64,000 bases of DNA from Litoditis marina (GCA_964036275.1 OZ038440.1:4749690-4813689); one strand, 5' to 3'. Positions 10,258 to 22,364 are shown, numbered from the stretch's first letter. Notes: generated from the sequence alone by a model not told the origin. Numbers and translations: made by a program.

Positions 10258-12595
10258 ACTCATTCACTCACTCAAAGTGTTCCAAACATCAATTGAAAAA
10301 ATCAGCCAATTCGGAGTCAAAAAAGTTTTTGCACCATGTGGGGGACCCTTATGTGAAAAACAGATTTTCGTCAAAATTGAAAAGTTGTTCATTCTCGCTC
10401 AAACTTTCAGCAACACTCACTCAAGATGTTCTGAACAACATTTGGAAAAATCAGCCGATTTGGAGTCAAAAAAGTTTTTGCACCATGTGGGGGACCCTTA
10501 TGTGAAAAACATATTTTGGTCAAAATTGAAAAGTTGTAGTTTTACGCTCAAACTTTCAGCATCACTCAAACAAAGTGTTCTAAACAACATTTGCAAAAAT
10601 CAGCCGATTCGGAGTCAAAAAAGTTTTTGCACCATGTGGGGGACCCTTATGTGAAAAACAGATTTTGGTCAAAATTGAAAAGTTGTAGTTTCACGCTCAA
10701 ACTTTCAGCATCACTCAAACAAAGTGTTCTAAACAACATTTGCAAAAATCAGCCGATTCGGAGTCAAAAAAGTTTTTGCACCATGTGGGGGACCCTTATG
10801 TGAAAAACAGATTTTGGTCAAATTTGAAAAGTTGTAGTTTTACGCTCAAACTTTTAGCATCACTTACTCAAAGTGTTCGGAACAACATTTGGAAAAATCA
10901 GCCGATTCGGAGTCAAAAAAGTTTTTGCACCATGTGGGGGACCCTTATGTGAAAAACAGATTTTGGTCAAATTTGAAAAGTTGTTCATTCTTGCTCAAAA
11001 TTTCAACAACACTCACTTAGAGCGTTCCAAACAACACTTGAAAGAATCAGCCGATTCGGAGTCAAAAAAGTTTTTGCACCATGCGGGGGACCCTTATGTG
11101 AAAAACAGATTTTGGTCAAAATTGAAAAGTTGTACATTCTCGCTCAAACTTTCAACAGCACTCACTAGAGCGTTCCAAACAACACTTGAAAGAATCAGCC
11201 GATTCGGAGTCAAAAAAGTTTTTGCACCATGTGGGGGACCCTTATGTGAAAAACAGATTTTGGTCAAAATTGAAAAGTTGTACATTCTCGCTCAAACTTT
11301 CAACAGCACTCACTTAGAGCGTTCCAAACAACACTTGGAAGAATCAGCCGATTCGGAGTTAAAAAAGTTTTTGCACCATGTGGGGGACCCTTATGTGAAA
11401 AACAGATTTTGGTCAAATTTGAAAAGTTGTACATTCTCGCTCAAACTTCCAACAGCACCCACTTAGAGCGTTCCAAACAACACTTGAAAGAATCAGCCGA
11501 TTCGGAGTCAAAAAAGTTTTTGCACCATGTGGGGGACCCTTATGTGAAAAACATATTTTGGTCAAATTTGAAAAGTTGTAGTTTTACGCTCAAACTTTCA
11601 GCATCACTCAAACAAAGTGTTCTAAACAACATTTGCAAAAATCAGCCGATTCGGAGTCAAAAAAGTTTTTGCACCATGTGGGGGACCCTTATGTGAAAAA
11701 CAGATTTTGGTCAAAATTGAAAAGTTGTAGTTTCACGCTCAAACTTTCAGCATCACTCAAACAAAGTGTTCTAAACAACATTTGCAAAAATCAGCCGATT
11801 CGGAGTCAAAAAAGTTTTTGCACCATGTGGGGGTGAAAATGAAAAACATATGTGAAAAACAGATTTTGGTCAAATTTGAAAAGTTGTAGTTTTACGCTCA
11901 AACTTTTAGCATCACTTACTCAAAGTGTTCGGAACAACATTTGGAAAAATCAGCCGATTCGGAGTCAAAAAAGTTTTTGCACCATGTGGGGGACCCTTAT
12001 GTGAAAAACAGATTTTGGTCAAATTTGAAAAGTTGTAGTTTTACGCTCAAACAAAAAAGAAAAAAAAAGTTTTTGCACCATGTGGGGGACCCTTATGTGA
12101 AAAACAGATTTTGGTCAAATTTGAAAAGTTGTAGGTTTATTCTCAAACTTTCAGCATCACTCAAACAAAGTGTTCTAAACAACATTTGCAAAAATCAGCC
12201 GATTCGGAGTCAAAAAAGTTTTTGCACCATGTGGGGGACCCTTATGTGAAAAACAGATTTTGGTCAAAATTGAAAAGTTGTAGTTTCACGCTCAAACTTT
12301 CAGCATCACTCAAACAAAGTGTTCTAAACAACATTTGCAAAAATCAGCCGATTCGGAGTCAAAAAAGTTTTTGCACCATGTGGGGGACCCTTATGTGAAA
12401 AACAGATTTTGGTCAAAATTGAAAAGTTGTAGTTTTACGCTCAAACAAAAAAGAAAAAAAAAGTTTTTGCACCATGTGGGGGACCCTTATGTGAAAAACA
12501 GATTTTGGTCAAATTTGAAAAGTTGTAGTTTTACGCTCAAACTTTCAGCATCACTCACTCAATGTGTTCTAAACAACATTTGGAAAAATAAGCCT
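10258..12595 (+). repeat. 149-bp minisatellite, about 16 copies
   Basis: The core tttgcaccatgtgggggacc recurs about every 149 bp from 10331 to 12470. Each unit also has attcggagtcaaaaaag, gattttggtcaaa and a variable part ending in aacaacatttg. Early, middle and late copies form subfamilies (ttgttcattctcgc, ttgtacattctcgc, ttgtagttttacgc). Three units are shortened: one at about 11830, where ggggtgaaaatg replaces part of the unit, and two that share the same acaaaaaagaaaaa junction (about 12050 and 12446). Since 149 is not a multiple of 3, the long open frames here change frame with each unit and are not genes. Confidence 0.93.
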
Positions 12596-12941
12596 ATGTA
12601 CCTATGTTTGCAGCGATTCGCACTAGTAAATCTGATTGCTCAGCCCAAAACTATTGACAGCCGCGCAGCGGCTGCTTTAATAATCGATAATGACGTGCGC
12701 TGCGCGCACGCCTATCAGACGCGGCGGCACTAAAACACCCAGAACTTGGTTCAAAATGATCAGACGTCAGACTTTGAGAAACTTTTTTGTATCAAAAAGG
12801 GCACCGTGGCGAACTAATTACAAAATCATTTATCGCTAGTCTGTCTTATAACCCTTGAATCTGTTTTATTGTCGGCGTACACTGAATATTGGGCACATGA
12901 GACGGAAATACATCCCACCGGCCACAATCTCTTCATTCGTA

Positions 12942-13014
12942 GCCTCGATAGCTCAGTTGGGAGAGCGTTCGACTGAAGATCGAAAGGTCACCAGTTCGAT
13001 CCTGGTTCGAGGCA
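12942..13014 (+). tRNA. tRNA-Phe(GAA), copy 17
   Basis: Consensus. It belongs to the unit split by the 5.9-kb insert, so its 5' flank beyond about 100 bp is insert DNA. Spacer K/R; next +425. Confidence 0.96.
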
Positions 13015-13366
13015 ACTTTTTGTTTTTCTCACTCGATACTATTATTTTCTTTTGTTCACTGAACTCATGTATCCCTACGTTTTTATGCCGATTGGCTAAT
13101 GTTTAAATTGATCTCAAAAAGTTTAGTTTGACGGGGTTTCGTTATTTCTTTCAATTTCGCTAACGTGAAATAAGGATTTTTTTCTTAAAAAATGAGAAGT
13201 GTTTGGAAATCTTTAGAACCTTTAGGCTAGAAAGGAGTCTGTACAAATTGTTGTTGAGTGAAACTCTGTCTTATAACCCTTGAATCTGTTTTATTGTCGG
13301 CGTACACTGAATATTGGGCACATGAGACGGGACTACATCCCGCCGGCCACAACCTCTTCATTCGTA

Positions 13367-13439
13367 GCCTCGATAGCTCAGTTGGGAGAGCGTTCCACTG
13401 AAGATCGAAAGGTCACCAGTTCGATCCTGGTTCGAGGCA
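13367..13439 (+). tRNA. tRNA-Phe(GAA), copy 18, G30C
   Basis: G30C (gttccactg) makes a C-C mismatch with C40 in the anticodon stem. Likely impaired. Spacer D/R; next +425. Confidence 0.88.
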
Positions 13440-13791
13440 ACTTTTTGTTTTTCTCACTCGAGACTATTATTTTCTTTTGTTCACTGAACTCATGTATCCC
13501 TACGTTTTTATGCCGATTGGCTGATGTTTAAATAGATCTCAAAAAGTTTAGTTTGACGGGGTTTCGTTATTTCTTTCAATTTCGCTAACGTGAAATAAGG
13601 ATTTTTTTCTTAAAAAATGAGAAGTGTTTGAAAATCTTTAGAACCTTTAGGCTAGAAAGGAGGCTGTACAAATTGTTATTGAGTAAAACTCTGTCTTATA
13701 ACCCTTGAATCTGTTTTATTGTCGGCGTACACTGAATATTGGGCACATGAGACGGAAATACATCCCACCGGCCACAACCTTTTCATTCGTA

Positions 13792-13864
13792 GCCTCGATA
13801 GCTCAGTTGGGAGAGCGTTCGACTGAAGATCGAAAGGTCACCAGTTCGATCCTGGTTCGAGGCA
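13792..13864 (+). tRNA. tRNA-Phe(GAA), copy 19
   Basis: Consensus. Spacer K/R; next +424. Confidence 0.96.
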
Positions 13865-14215
13865 ACTTTTTGTTTTTCTCACTCGAGACTATTATTTTCT
13901 TTTGTTCACTGAACTCATGTATCCCTACGTTTTTATGCCGATTGGCTGATGTTTAAATTGATCTCAAAAAGTTTGGTTTGACGGGGTTTCGTTATTTCTT
14001 CCAATTTCGCTAACGTGAAATAAGGAATTTTTCTTAAAAATTGAGAAGTGTTTGGAAATCTTTAGAACCTTTAGGCTAGAAAGGAGTCTGTACAAATTGT
14101 TGTTGAGTGAAACTCTGTCTTATAACCCTTGAATCTGTTTTATTGTCGGCGTACACTGAATATTGGGCACATGAGACGGAAATACATCCCACCGGCCACA
14201 ATCTCTTCATTCGTA

Positions 14216-14288
14216 GCCTCGATAGCTCAGTTGGGAGAGCGTTCGACTGAAGATCGAAAGGTCACCAGTTCGATCCTGGTTCGAGGCA
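14216..14288 (+). tRNA. tRNA-Phe(GAA), copy 20
   Basis: Consensus. Spacer K/R; next +425. Confidence 0.96.
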
Positions 14289-14640
14289 ACTTTTTGTTTT
14301 TCTCACTCGAGACTATTATTTTCTTTTGTTCACTGAACTCATGTACCCCTACGTTTTTATGCCGATTGGCTGATGTTTAAATTGATCTCAAAAAGTTTAG
14401 TTTGACGGGGTTTCGTTATTTCTTTCAATTTCGCTAACGTGAAATAAGGATTTTTTTCTTAAAAAATGAGAAGTGTTTGGAAATCTTTAGAACCTTTAGG
14501 CTAGAAAGGAGTCTGTACAAATTGTTGTTGAGTGAAACTCTGTCTTATAACCCTTGAATCTGTTTTATTGTCGGCGTACACTGAATATTGGGCACATGAG
14601 ACGGAAATACATCCCACCGGCCACAATCTCTTCATTCGTA

Positions 14641-14713
14641 GCCTCGATAGCTCAGTTGGGAGAGCGTTCGACTGAAGATCGAAAGGTCACCAGTTCGATC
14701 CTGGTTCGAGGCA
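14641..14713 (+). tRNA. tRNA-Phe(GAA), copy 21
   Basis: Consensus. Spacer K/R; next +424. Confidence 0.96.
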
Positions 14714-15064
14714 ACTTTTTGTTTTTCTCACTCGAGACTATTATTTTCTTTTGTTCACTGAACTCATGTATCCCTACGTTTTTATGCCGATTGGCTGATG
14801 TTTAAATTGATCTCAAAAAGTTTGGTTTGACGGGGTTTCGTTATTTCTTCCAATTTCGCTAACGTGAAATAAGGAATTTTTCTTAAAAATTGAGAAGTGT
14901 TTGGAAATCTTTAGAACCTTTAGGCTAGAAAGGAGTCTGTACAAATTGTTGTTGAGTGAAACTCTGTCTTATAACCCTTGAATCTGTTTTATTGTCGGCG
15001 TACACTGAATATTGGGCACATGAGACGGAAATACATCCCACCGGCCACAATCTCTTCATTCGTA

Positions 15065-15137
15065 GCCTCGATAGCTCAGTTGGGAGAGCGTTCGACTGAA
15101 GATCGAAAGGTCACCAGTTCGATCCTGGTTCGAGGCA
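15065..15137 (+). tRNA. tRNA-Phe(GAA), copy 22
   Basis: Consensus. Spacer K/R; next +425. The flank carries gtacccctac, shared with copy 20. Confidence 0.96.
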
Positions 15138-15489
15138 ACTTTTTGTTTTTCTCACTCGAGACTATTATTTTCTTTTGTTCACTGAACTCATGTACCCCTA
15201 CGTTTTTATGCCGATTGGCTGATGTTTAAATTGATCTCAAAAAGTTTAGTTTGACGGGGTTTCGTTATTTCTTTCAATTTCGCTAACGTGAAATAAGGAT
15301 TTTTTTCTTAAAAAATGAGAAGTGTTTGGAAATCTTTAGAACCTTTAGGCTAGAAAAGAGGCTGTACAAATTGTTATTGAGTAAAACTCTGTCTTATAAC
15401 CCTTGAATCTGTTTTATTGTCGGCGTACACTGAATATTGGGCACATGAGACGGAAATACATCCCACCGGCCACAACCTTTTCATTCGTA

Positions 15490-15562
15490 GCCTCGATAGC
15501 TCAGTTGGGAGAGCGTTCGACTGAAGATCGAAAGGTCACCAGTTCGATCCTGGTTCGAGGCA
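15490..15562 (+). tRNA. tRNA-Phe(GAA), copy 23
   Basis: Consensus. Spacer K/R; next +424. Confidence 0.96.
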
Positions 15563-15913
15563 ACTTTTTGTTTTTCTCACTCGAGACTATTATTTTCTTT
15601 TGTTCACTGAACTCGTGTATCCCTACGTTTTTATGCCGATTGGCTGATGTTTAAATTGATCTCAAAAAGTTTGGTTTGACGGGGTTTCGTTATTTCTTCC
15701 AATTTCGCTAACGTGAAATAAGGAATTTTTCTTAAAAATTGAGAAGTGTTTGGAAATCTTTAGAACCTTTAGGCTAGAAAGGAGTCTGTACAAATTGTTG
15801 TTGAGTGAAACTCTGTCTTATAACCCTTGAATCTGTTTTATTGTCGGCGTACACTGAATATTGGGCACATGAGACGGAAATACATCCCACCGGCCACAAT
15901 CTCTCCATTCGTA

Positions 15914-15986
15914 GCCTCGATAGCTCAGTTGGGAGAGCGTTCGACTGAAGATCGAAAGGTCACCAGTTCGATCCTGGTTCGAGGCA
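15914..15986 (+). tRNA. tRNA-Phe(GAA), copy 24
   Basis: Consensus. Spacer K/R; next +425. Confidence 0.96.
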
Positions 15987-16338
15987 ACTTTTTGTTTTTC
16001 TCACTTGAGACTATTATTTTCTCTTGTTCACTGAACTCATGTATCCCTACGTTTTTATGCCGATTGGCTGATGTTTAAATTGATCTCAAAAAGTTTAGTT
16101 TGACAGGGTTTCGTTATTTCTTTCAATTTCGCTAACGTGAAATAAGGATTTTTTTCTTAAAAAATGAGAAGTGTTTGGAAATCTTTAGAACCTTTAGGCT
16201 AGAAAGGAGTCTGTACAAATTGTTGTTGAGTGAAACTCTGTCTTATAACCCTTGAATCTGTTTTATTGTCGGCGTACACTGAATATTGGGCACATGAGAC
16301 GGAAATACATCCCACCGGCCACAATCTCTTCATTCGTA

Positions 16339-16411
16339 GCCTCGATAGCTCAGTTGGGAGAGCGTTCGACTGAAGATCGAAAGGTCACCAGTTCGATCCT
16401 GGTTCGAGGCA
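16339..16411 (+). tRNA. tRNA-Phe(GAA), copy 25
   Basis: Consensus. Spacer K/R; next +425. Confidence 0.96.
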
Positions 16412-16763
16412 ACTTTTTGTTTTTCTCACTTGAGACTATTATTTTCTTTTGTTCACTGAACTCATGTATCCCTACGTTTTTATGCCGATTGGCTGATGTT
16501 TAAATTGATCTCAAAAAGTTTAGTTTGACGGGGTTTCGTTATTTCTTTCAATTTCGCTAACGTGAAATAAGGATTTTTTTCTTAAAAAATGAGAAGTGTT
16601 TGGAAATCTTTAGAACCTTTAGGCTAGAAAAGAGGCTGTACAAATTGTTATTGAGTAAAACTCTGTCTTATAACCCTTGAATCTGTTTTATTGTCGGCGT
16701 ACACTGAATAATGGGCACATGAGACGGAAATACATCCCACCGGCCACAACCTTTTCATTCGTA

Positions 16764-16836
16764 GCCTCGATAGCTCAGTTGGGAGAGCGTTCGACTGAAG
16801 ATCGAAAGGTCACCAGTTCGATCCTGGTTCGAGGCA
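16764..16836 (+). tRNA. tRNA-Phe(GAA), copy 26
   Basis: Consensus. Spacer K/R; next +424. Confidence 0.96.
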
Positions 16837-17187
16837 ACTTTTTGTTTTTCTCACTCGAGACTATTATTTTCATTTGTTCACTGAACTCATGTATCCCTAC
16901 GTTTTTATGCCGATTGGCTGATGTTTAAATTGATCTCAAAAAGTTTGGTTTGACGGGGTTTCGTTATTTCTTCCAATTTCGCTAACGTGAAATAAGGAAT
17001 TTTTCTTAAAAATTGAGAAGTGTTTGGAAATCTTTAGAACCTTTAGGCTAGAAAGGAGTCTGTACAAATTGTTGTTGAGTGAAACTCTGTCTTATAACCC
17101 TTGAATCTGTTTTATTGTCGGCGTACACTGAATATTGGGCACATGAGACGGAAATACATCCCACCGGCCACAATCTCTTCATTCGTA

Positions 17188-17260
17188 GCCTCGATAGCTC
17201 AGTTGGGAGAGCGTTCGACTGAAGATCGAAAGGTCACCAGTTCGATCCTGGTTCGAGGCA
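17188..17260 (+). tRNA. tRNA-Phe(GAA), copy 27
   Basis: Consensus. Spacer K/R; next +425. Confidence 0.96.
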
Positions 17261-17612
17261 ACTTTTTGTTTTTCTCACTTGAGACTATTATTTTCTTTTG
17301 TTCACTGAACTCATGTATCCCTACGTTTTTATGCCGATTGGCTGATGTTTAAATTGATCTCAAAAAGTTTAGTTTGACGGGGTTTCGTTATTTCTTTCAA
17401 TTTCGCTAACGTGAAATAAGGATTTTTTTGTTAAAAAATGAGAAGTGTTTGGAAATCTTTAGAACCTTTAGGCTAGAAAAGAGGCTGTACAAATTGTTAT
17501 TGAGTAAAACTCTGTCTTATAACCCTTGAATCTGTTTTATTGTCGGCGTACACTGAATATTGGGCACATGAGACGGAAATACATCCCACCGGCCACAACC
17601 TTTACATTCGTA

Positions 17613-17695
17613 GCCTCGATAGCTCAGTTGGGAGAGCGTTCGACTGAAGATCGAAAGGTCACCCAACTGAGCTGGTTCGATCCTGGTTCGAGGCA
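17613..17695 (+). pseudogene. tRNA-Phe pseudogene, copy 28, inverted D-arm insertion
   Basis: Net 10-bp insertion in the T-arm. After ggtcac the sequence reads cccaactgagct, the exact reverse complement of the same gene's D-arm agctcagttggg; then ggttcgatcc resumes. The 5' strand of the T-stem is disrupted, so the tRNA should be non-functional, although the A box and B-box core survive. The unit is 434 bp long. Spacer K/R. Confidence 0.93.
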
Positions 17696-18046
17696 ACTTT
17701 TTGTTTTTCTCACTCGAGACTATTATTTTCTTTTGTTCACTGAACTCATGTATCCCTACGTTTTTATGCCGATTGGCTGATGTTTAAATTGATCTCAAAA
17801 AGTTTGGTTTGACGGGGTTTCGTTATTTCTGCCAATTTCGCTAACGTGAAATAAGGAATTTTTCTTAAAAATTGAGAAGTGTTTGGAAATCTTTAGAACC
17901 TTTAGGCTAGAAAGGAGTCTGTACAAATTGTTGTTGAGTGAAACTCTGTCTTATAACCCTTGAATCTGTTTTATTGTCGGCGTACACTGAATATTGGGCA
18001 CATGAGACGGAAATACATCCCACCGGCCACAATCTCTTCATTCGTA

Positions 18047-18119
18047 GCCTCGATAGCTCAGTTGGGAGAGCGTTCGACTGAAGATCGAAAGGTCACCAGT
18101 TCGATCCTGGTTCGAGGCA
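18047..18119 (+). tRNA. tRNA-Phe(GAA), copy 29
   Basis: Consensus. Spacer K/R; next +425. Confidence 0.96.
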
Positions 18120-18471
18120 ACTTTTTGTTTTTCTCACTTGAGACTATTATTTTCTTTTGTTCACTGAACTCATGTATCCCTACGTTTTTATGCCGATTGG
18201 CTGATGTTTAAATTGATCTCAAAAAGTTTAGTTTGACGGGGTTTCGTTATTTCTTTCAATTTCGCTAACGTGAAATAAGGATTTTTTTCTTAAAAAATGA
18301 GAAGTGTTTGGAAATCTTTAGAACCTTTAGGCTAGAAAGGAGTCTGTACAAATTGTTGTTGAGTGAAACTCTGTCTTATAACCCTTGAATCTGTTTTATT
18401 GTCGGCGTACACTGAATAGTGGGCATATGAGACGGGACTACATCCCGCCGGCCACAACCTCTTCATTCGTA

Positions 18472-18544
18472 GCCTCGATAGCTCAGTTGGGAGAGCGTTC
18501 GACTGAAGATCGAAAGGTCACCAGTTCGATCCTGGTTCGAGGCA
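18472..18544 (+). tRNA. tRNA-Phe(GAA), copy 30
   Basis: Consensus. The first trailer base is g instead of a (ggcagctttttg). Spacer D/R; next +424. Confidence 0.96.
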
Positions 18545-18895
18545 GCTTTTTGTTTTTCTCACTCGAGACTATTATTTTCTTTTGTTCACTGAACTCATGT
18601 ATCCCTACGTTTGTATGCCGATTGGCTGATGTTTAAATTGATCTCAAAAAGTTTAGTTTGACGGGGTTTCGTTATTTCTTCCAATTTCGCTAACGTGAAA
18701 TAAGGAATTTTTCTTAAAAATTGAGAAGTGTTTGGGAATCTTTAGAACCTTTAGGCTAGAAAGGAGGCTGTACAAATTGTTATTGAGTAAAACTCTGTCT
18801 TATAACCCTTGAATCTGTTTTATTGTCGGCGTACACTGAATATTGGGCACATGAGACGGAAATACATCCCACCGGCCACAACCTTTTCATTCGTA

Positions 18896-18968
18896 GCCTC
18901 GATAGCTCAGTTGGGAGAGCGTTCGACTGAAGATCGAAAGGTCACCAGTTCGATCCTGGTTCGAGGCA
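18896..18968 (+). tRNA. tRNA-Phe(GAA), copy 31
   Basis: Consensus. Spacer K/R; next +424. Confidence 0.96.
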
Positions 18969-19319
18969 ACTTTTTGTTTTTCTCACTCGAGACTATTATT
19001 TTCTTTTGTTCACTGAACTCATGTATCCCTACGTTTGTATGCCGATTGGCTGACGTTTAAATTGATCTCAAAAAGTTTAGTTTGACGGGGTTTCGTTATT
19101 TCTTCCAATTTCGCTAACGTGAAATAAGGAATTTTTCTTAAAAATTGAGAAGTGTTTGGGGTTCTTTAGAACCTTTAGGCTAGAAAGGAGGCGGTACAAA
19201 TTGTTATTGAGTAAAACTCTGTCTTATAACCCTTGAATCTGTTTTATTGTCGGCGTACACTGAATATTGGGCACATGAGACGGAAATACATCCCACCGGC
19301 CACAACCTTTTCATTCGTA

Positions 19320-19392
19320 GCCTCGATAGCTCAGTTGGGAGAGCGTTCGACTGAAGATCGAAAGGTCACCAGTTCGATCCTGGTTCGAGGCA
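19320..19392 (+). tRNA. tRNA-Phe(GAA), copy 32
   Basis: Consensus. Type A of the 849-bp dimer; next +425. Confidence 0.96.
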
Positions 19393-19744
19393 ACTTTTTG
19401 TTTTTCTCACTCGAGACTATTATTTTCTTTTGTTCACTGAACTCATGTATCCCTACGTTTGTATGCCGATTGGCTGACGTTTAAATTGATCTCAAAAAGT
19501 TTAGTTTGACGGGGTTTCGTTATTTCTTTCAATTTCGCTAACGTGAAATAAGGATTTTTTTCTTAAAAAATGAGAAGTGTTTGGAAATCTTTAGAACCTT
19601 TAGGCTAGAAAGGAGTCTGTACAAATTGTTGTTGAGTAAAACTCTGTCTTATAACCCTTGAATCTGTTTTATTGTCGGCGTACACTGAATATTGGGCACA
19701 TGAGACGGAAATACATCCCACCGGCCACAACCTTTTCATTCGTA

Positions 19745-19817
19745 GCCTCGATAGCTCAGTTGGGAGAGCGTTCGACTGAAGATCGAAAGGTCACCAGTTC
19801 GATCCTGGTTCGAGGCA
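19745..19817 (+). tRNA. tRNA-Phe(GAA), copy 33
   Basis: Consensus. Type B of the 849-bp dimer; next +424. Confidence 0.96.
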
Positions 19818-20168
19818 ACTTTTTGTTTTTCTCACTCGAGACTATTATTTTCTTTTGTTCACTGAACTCATGTATCCCTACGTTTGTATGCCGATTGGCT
19901 GACGTTTAAATTGATCTCAAAAAGTTTAGTTTGACGGGGTTTCGTTATTTCTTCCAATTTCGCTAACGTGAAATAAGGAATTTTTCTTAAAAATTGAGAA
20001 GTGTTTGGGGTTCTTTAGAACCTTTAGGCTAGAAAGGAGGCGGTACAAATTGTTATTGAGTAAAACTCTGTCTTATAACCCTTGAATCTGTTTTATTGTC
20101 GGCGTACACTGAATATTGGGCACATGAGACGGAAATACATCCCACCGGCCACAACCTTTTCATTCGTA

Positions 20169-20241
20169 GCCTCGATAGCTCAGTTGGGAGAGCGTTCGAC
20201 TGAAGATCGAAAGGTCACCAGTTCGATCCTGGTTCGAGGCA
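20169..20241 (+). tRNA. tRNA-Phe(GAA), copy 34
   Basis: Consensus. Type A; next +425. Confidence 0.96.
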
Positions 20242-20593
20242 ACTTTTTGTTTTTCTCACTCGAGACTATTATTTTCTTTTGTTCACTGAACTCATGTATC
20301 CCTACGTTTGTATGCCGATTGGCTGACGTTTAAATTGATCTCAAAAAGTTTAGTTTGACGGGGTTTCGTTATTTCTTTCAATTTCGCTAACGTGAAATAA
20401 GGATTTTTTTCTTAAAAAATGAGAAGTGTTTGGAAATCTTTAGAACCTTTAGGCTAGAAAGGAGTCTGTACAAATTGTTGTTGAGTAAAACTCTGTCTTA
20501 TAACCCTTGAATCTGTTTTATTGTCGGCGTACACTGAATATTGGGCACATGAGACGGAAATACATCCCACCGGCCACAACCTTTTCATTCGTA

Positions 20594-20666
20594 GCCTCGA
20601 TAGCTCAGTTGGGAGAGCGTTCGACTGAAGATCGAAAGGTCACCAGTTCGATCCTGGTTCGAGGCA
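20594..20666 (+). tRNA. tRNA-Phe(GAA), copy 35
   Basis: Consensus. Type B; next +424. Confidence 0.96.
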
Positions 20667-21017
20667 ACTTTTTGTTTTTCTCACTCGAGACTATTATTTT
20701 CTTTTGTTCACTGAACTCATGTATCCCTACGTTTGTATGCCGATTGGCTGACGTTTAAATTGATCTCAAAAAGTTTAGTTTGACGGGGTTTCGTTATTTC
20801 TTCCAATTTCGCTAACGTGAAATAAGGAATTTTTCTTAAAAATTGAGAAGTGTTTGGGGTTCTTTAGAACCTTTAGGCTAGAAAGGAGGTGGTACAAATT
20901 GTTATTGAGTAAAACTCTGTCTTATAACCCTTGAATCTGTTTTATTGTCGGCGTACACTGAATATTGGGCACATGAGACGGAAATACATCCCACCGGCCA
21001 CAACCTTTTCATTCGTA

Positions 21018-21090
21018 GCCTCGATAGCTCAGTTGGGAGAGCGTTCGACTGAAGATCGAAAGGTCACCAGTTCGATCCTGGTTCGAGGCA
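21018..21090 (+). tRNA. tRNA-Phe(GAA), copy 36
   Basis: Consensus. Type A; next +425. Confidence 0.96.
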
Positions 21091-21442
21091 ACTTTTTGTT
21101 TTTCTCACTCGAGACTATTATTTTCTTTTGTTCACTGAACTCATGTATCCCTACGTTTGTATGCCGATTGGCTGACGTTTAAATTGATCTCAAAAAGTTT
21201 AGTTTGACGGGGTTTCGTTATTTCTTTCAATTTCGCTAACGTGAAATAAGGATTTTTTTCTTAAAAAATGAGAAGTGTTTGGAAATCTTTAGAACCTTTA
21301 GGCTAGAAAGGAGTCTGTACAAATTGTTGTTGAGTAAAACTCTGTCTTATAACCCTTGAATCTGTTTTATTGTCGGCGTACACTGAATATTGGGCACATG
21401 AGACGGAAATACATCCCACCGGCCACAACCTTTTCATTCGTA

Positions 21443-21515
21443 GCCTCGATAGCTCAGTTGGGAGAGCGTTCGACTGAAGATCGAAAGGTCACCAGTTCGA
21501 TCCTGGTTCGAGGCA
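21443..21515 (+). tRNA. tRNA-Phe(GAA), copy 37
   Basis: Consensus. Type B; next +424. Confidence 0.96.
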
Positions 21516-21866
21516 ACTTTTTGTTTTTCTCACTCGAGACTATTATTTTCTTTTGTTCACTGAACTCATGTATCCCTACGTTTGTATGCCGATTGGCTGA
21601 CGTTTAAATTGATCTCAAAAAGTTTAGTTTGACGGGGTTTCGTTATTTCTTCCAATTTCGCTAACGTGAAATAAGGAATTTTTCTTAAAAATTGAGAAGT
21701 GTTTGGGGTTCTTTAGAACCTTTAGGCTAGAAAGGAGGCGGTACAAATTGTTATTGAGTAAAACTCTGTCTTATAACCCTTGAATCTGTTTTATTGTCGG
21801 CGTACACTGAATATTGGGCACATGAGACGGAAATACATCCCACCGGCCACAACCTTTTCATTCGTA

Positions 21867-21939
21867 GCCTCGATAGCTCAGTTGGAAGAGCGTTCGACTG
21901 AAGATCGAAAGGTCACCAGTTCGATCCTGGTTCGAGGCA
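21867..21939 (+). tRNA. tRNA-Phe(GAA), copy 38, G20A
   Basis: G20A in the D-loop (ttggaagag); probably tolerated. Type A; next +425. Confidence 0.95.
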
Positions 21940-22291
21940 ACTTTTTGTTTTTCTCACTCGAGACTATTATTTTCTTTTGTTCACTGAACTCATGTATCCC
22001 TACGTTTGTATGCCGATTGGCTGACGTTTAAATTGATCTCAAAAAGTTTAGTTTGACGGGGTTTCGTTATTTCTTTCAATTTCGCTAACGTGAAATAAGG
22101 ATTTTTTTCTTAAAAAATGAGAAGTGTTTGGAAATCTTTAGAACCTTTAGGCTAGAAAGGAGTCTGTACAAATTGTTGTTGAGTAAAACTCTGTCTTATA
22201 ACCCTTGAATCTGTTTTATTGTCGGCGTACACTGAATATTGGGCACATGAGACGGAAATACATCCCACCGGCCACAACCTTTTCATTCGTA

Positions 22292-22364
22292 GCCTCGATA
22301 GCTCAGTTGGGAGAGCGTTCGACTGAAGATCGAAAGGTCACCAGTTCGATCCTGGTTCGAGGCA
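22292..22364 (+). tRNA. tRNA-Phe(GAA), copy 39
   Basis: Consensus. Type B; next +425. Confidence 0.96.

Larger units (their letters stand above)
6903..12839. mobile_element. 5.9-kb non-coding insert in the array, possible non-autonomous Helitron
   Basis: This segment splits one tRNA unit between aaac (6902) and tctgtcttat (12840) with no loss of unit sequence. With these borders it begins TC (6903) and ends CTAG (12836-12839), followed by T. This is the TC...CTRR|T pattern of Helitrons, although the 5' target base is C instead of the usual A. A perfect 6-bp hairpin, CTTTAT-TTT-ATAAAG, sits at 6904-6918. Two more lie near the other end (12658-12674 and 12695-12709), but I see no strong hairpin in the last 20 bp. 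No Rep/helicase or transposase frame is visible. An alternative reading is an unclassified insert flanked by a 3-bp TCT duplication. That it is an insertion is near certain; the class is inference. Confidence 0.6.

Noticed and set aside
10873..11466. 197-codon frame in the minisatellite
   Set aside because: Built from 149-bp repeats that shift frame each unit; low-complexity shadow with no domain.
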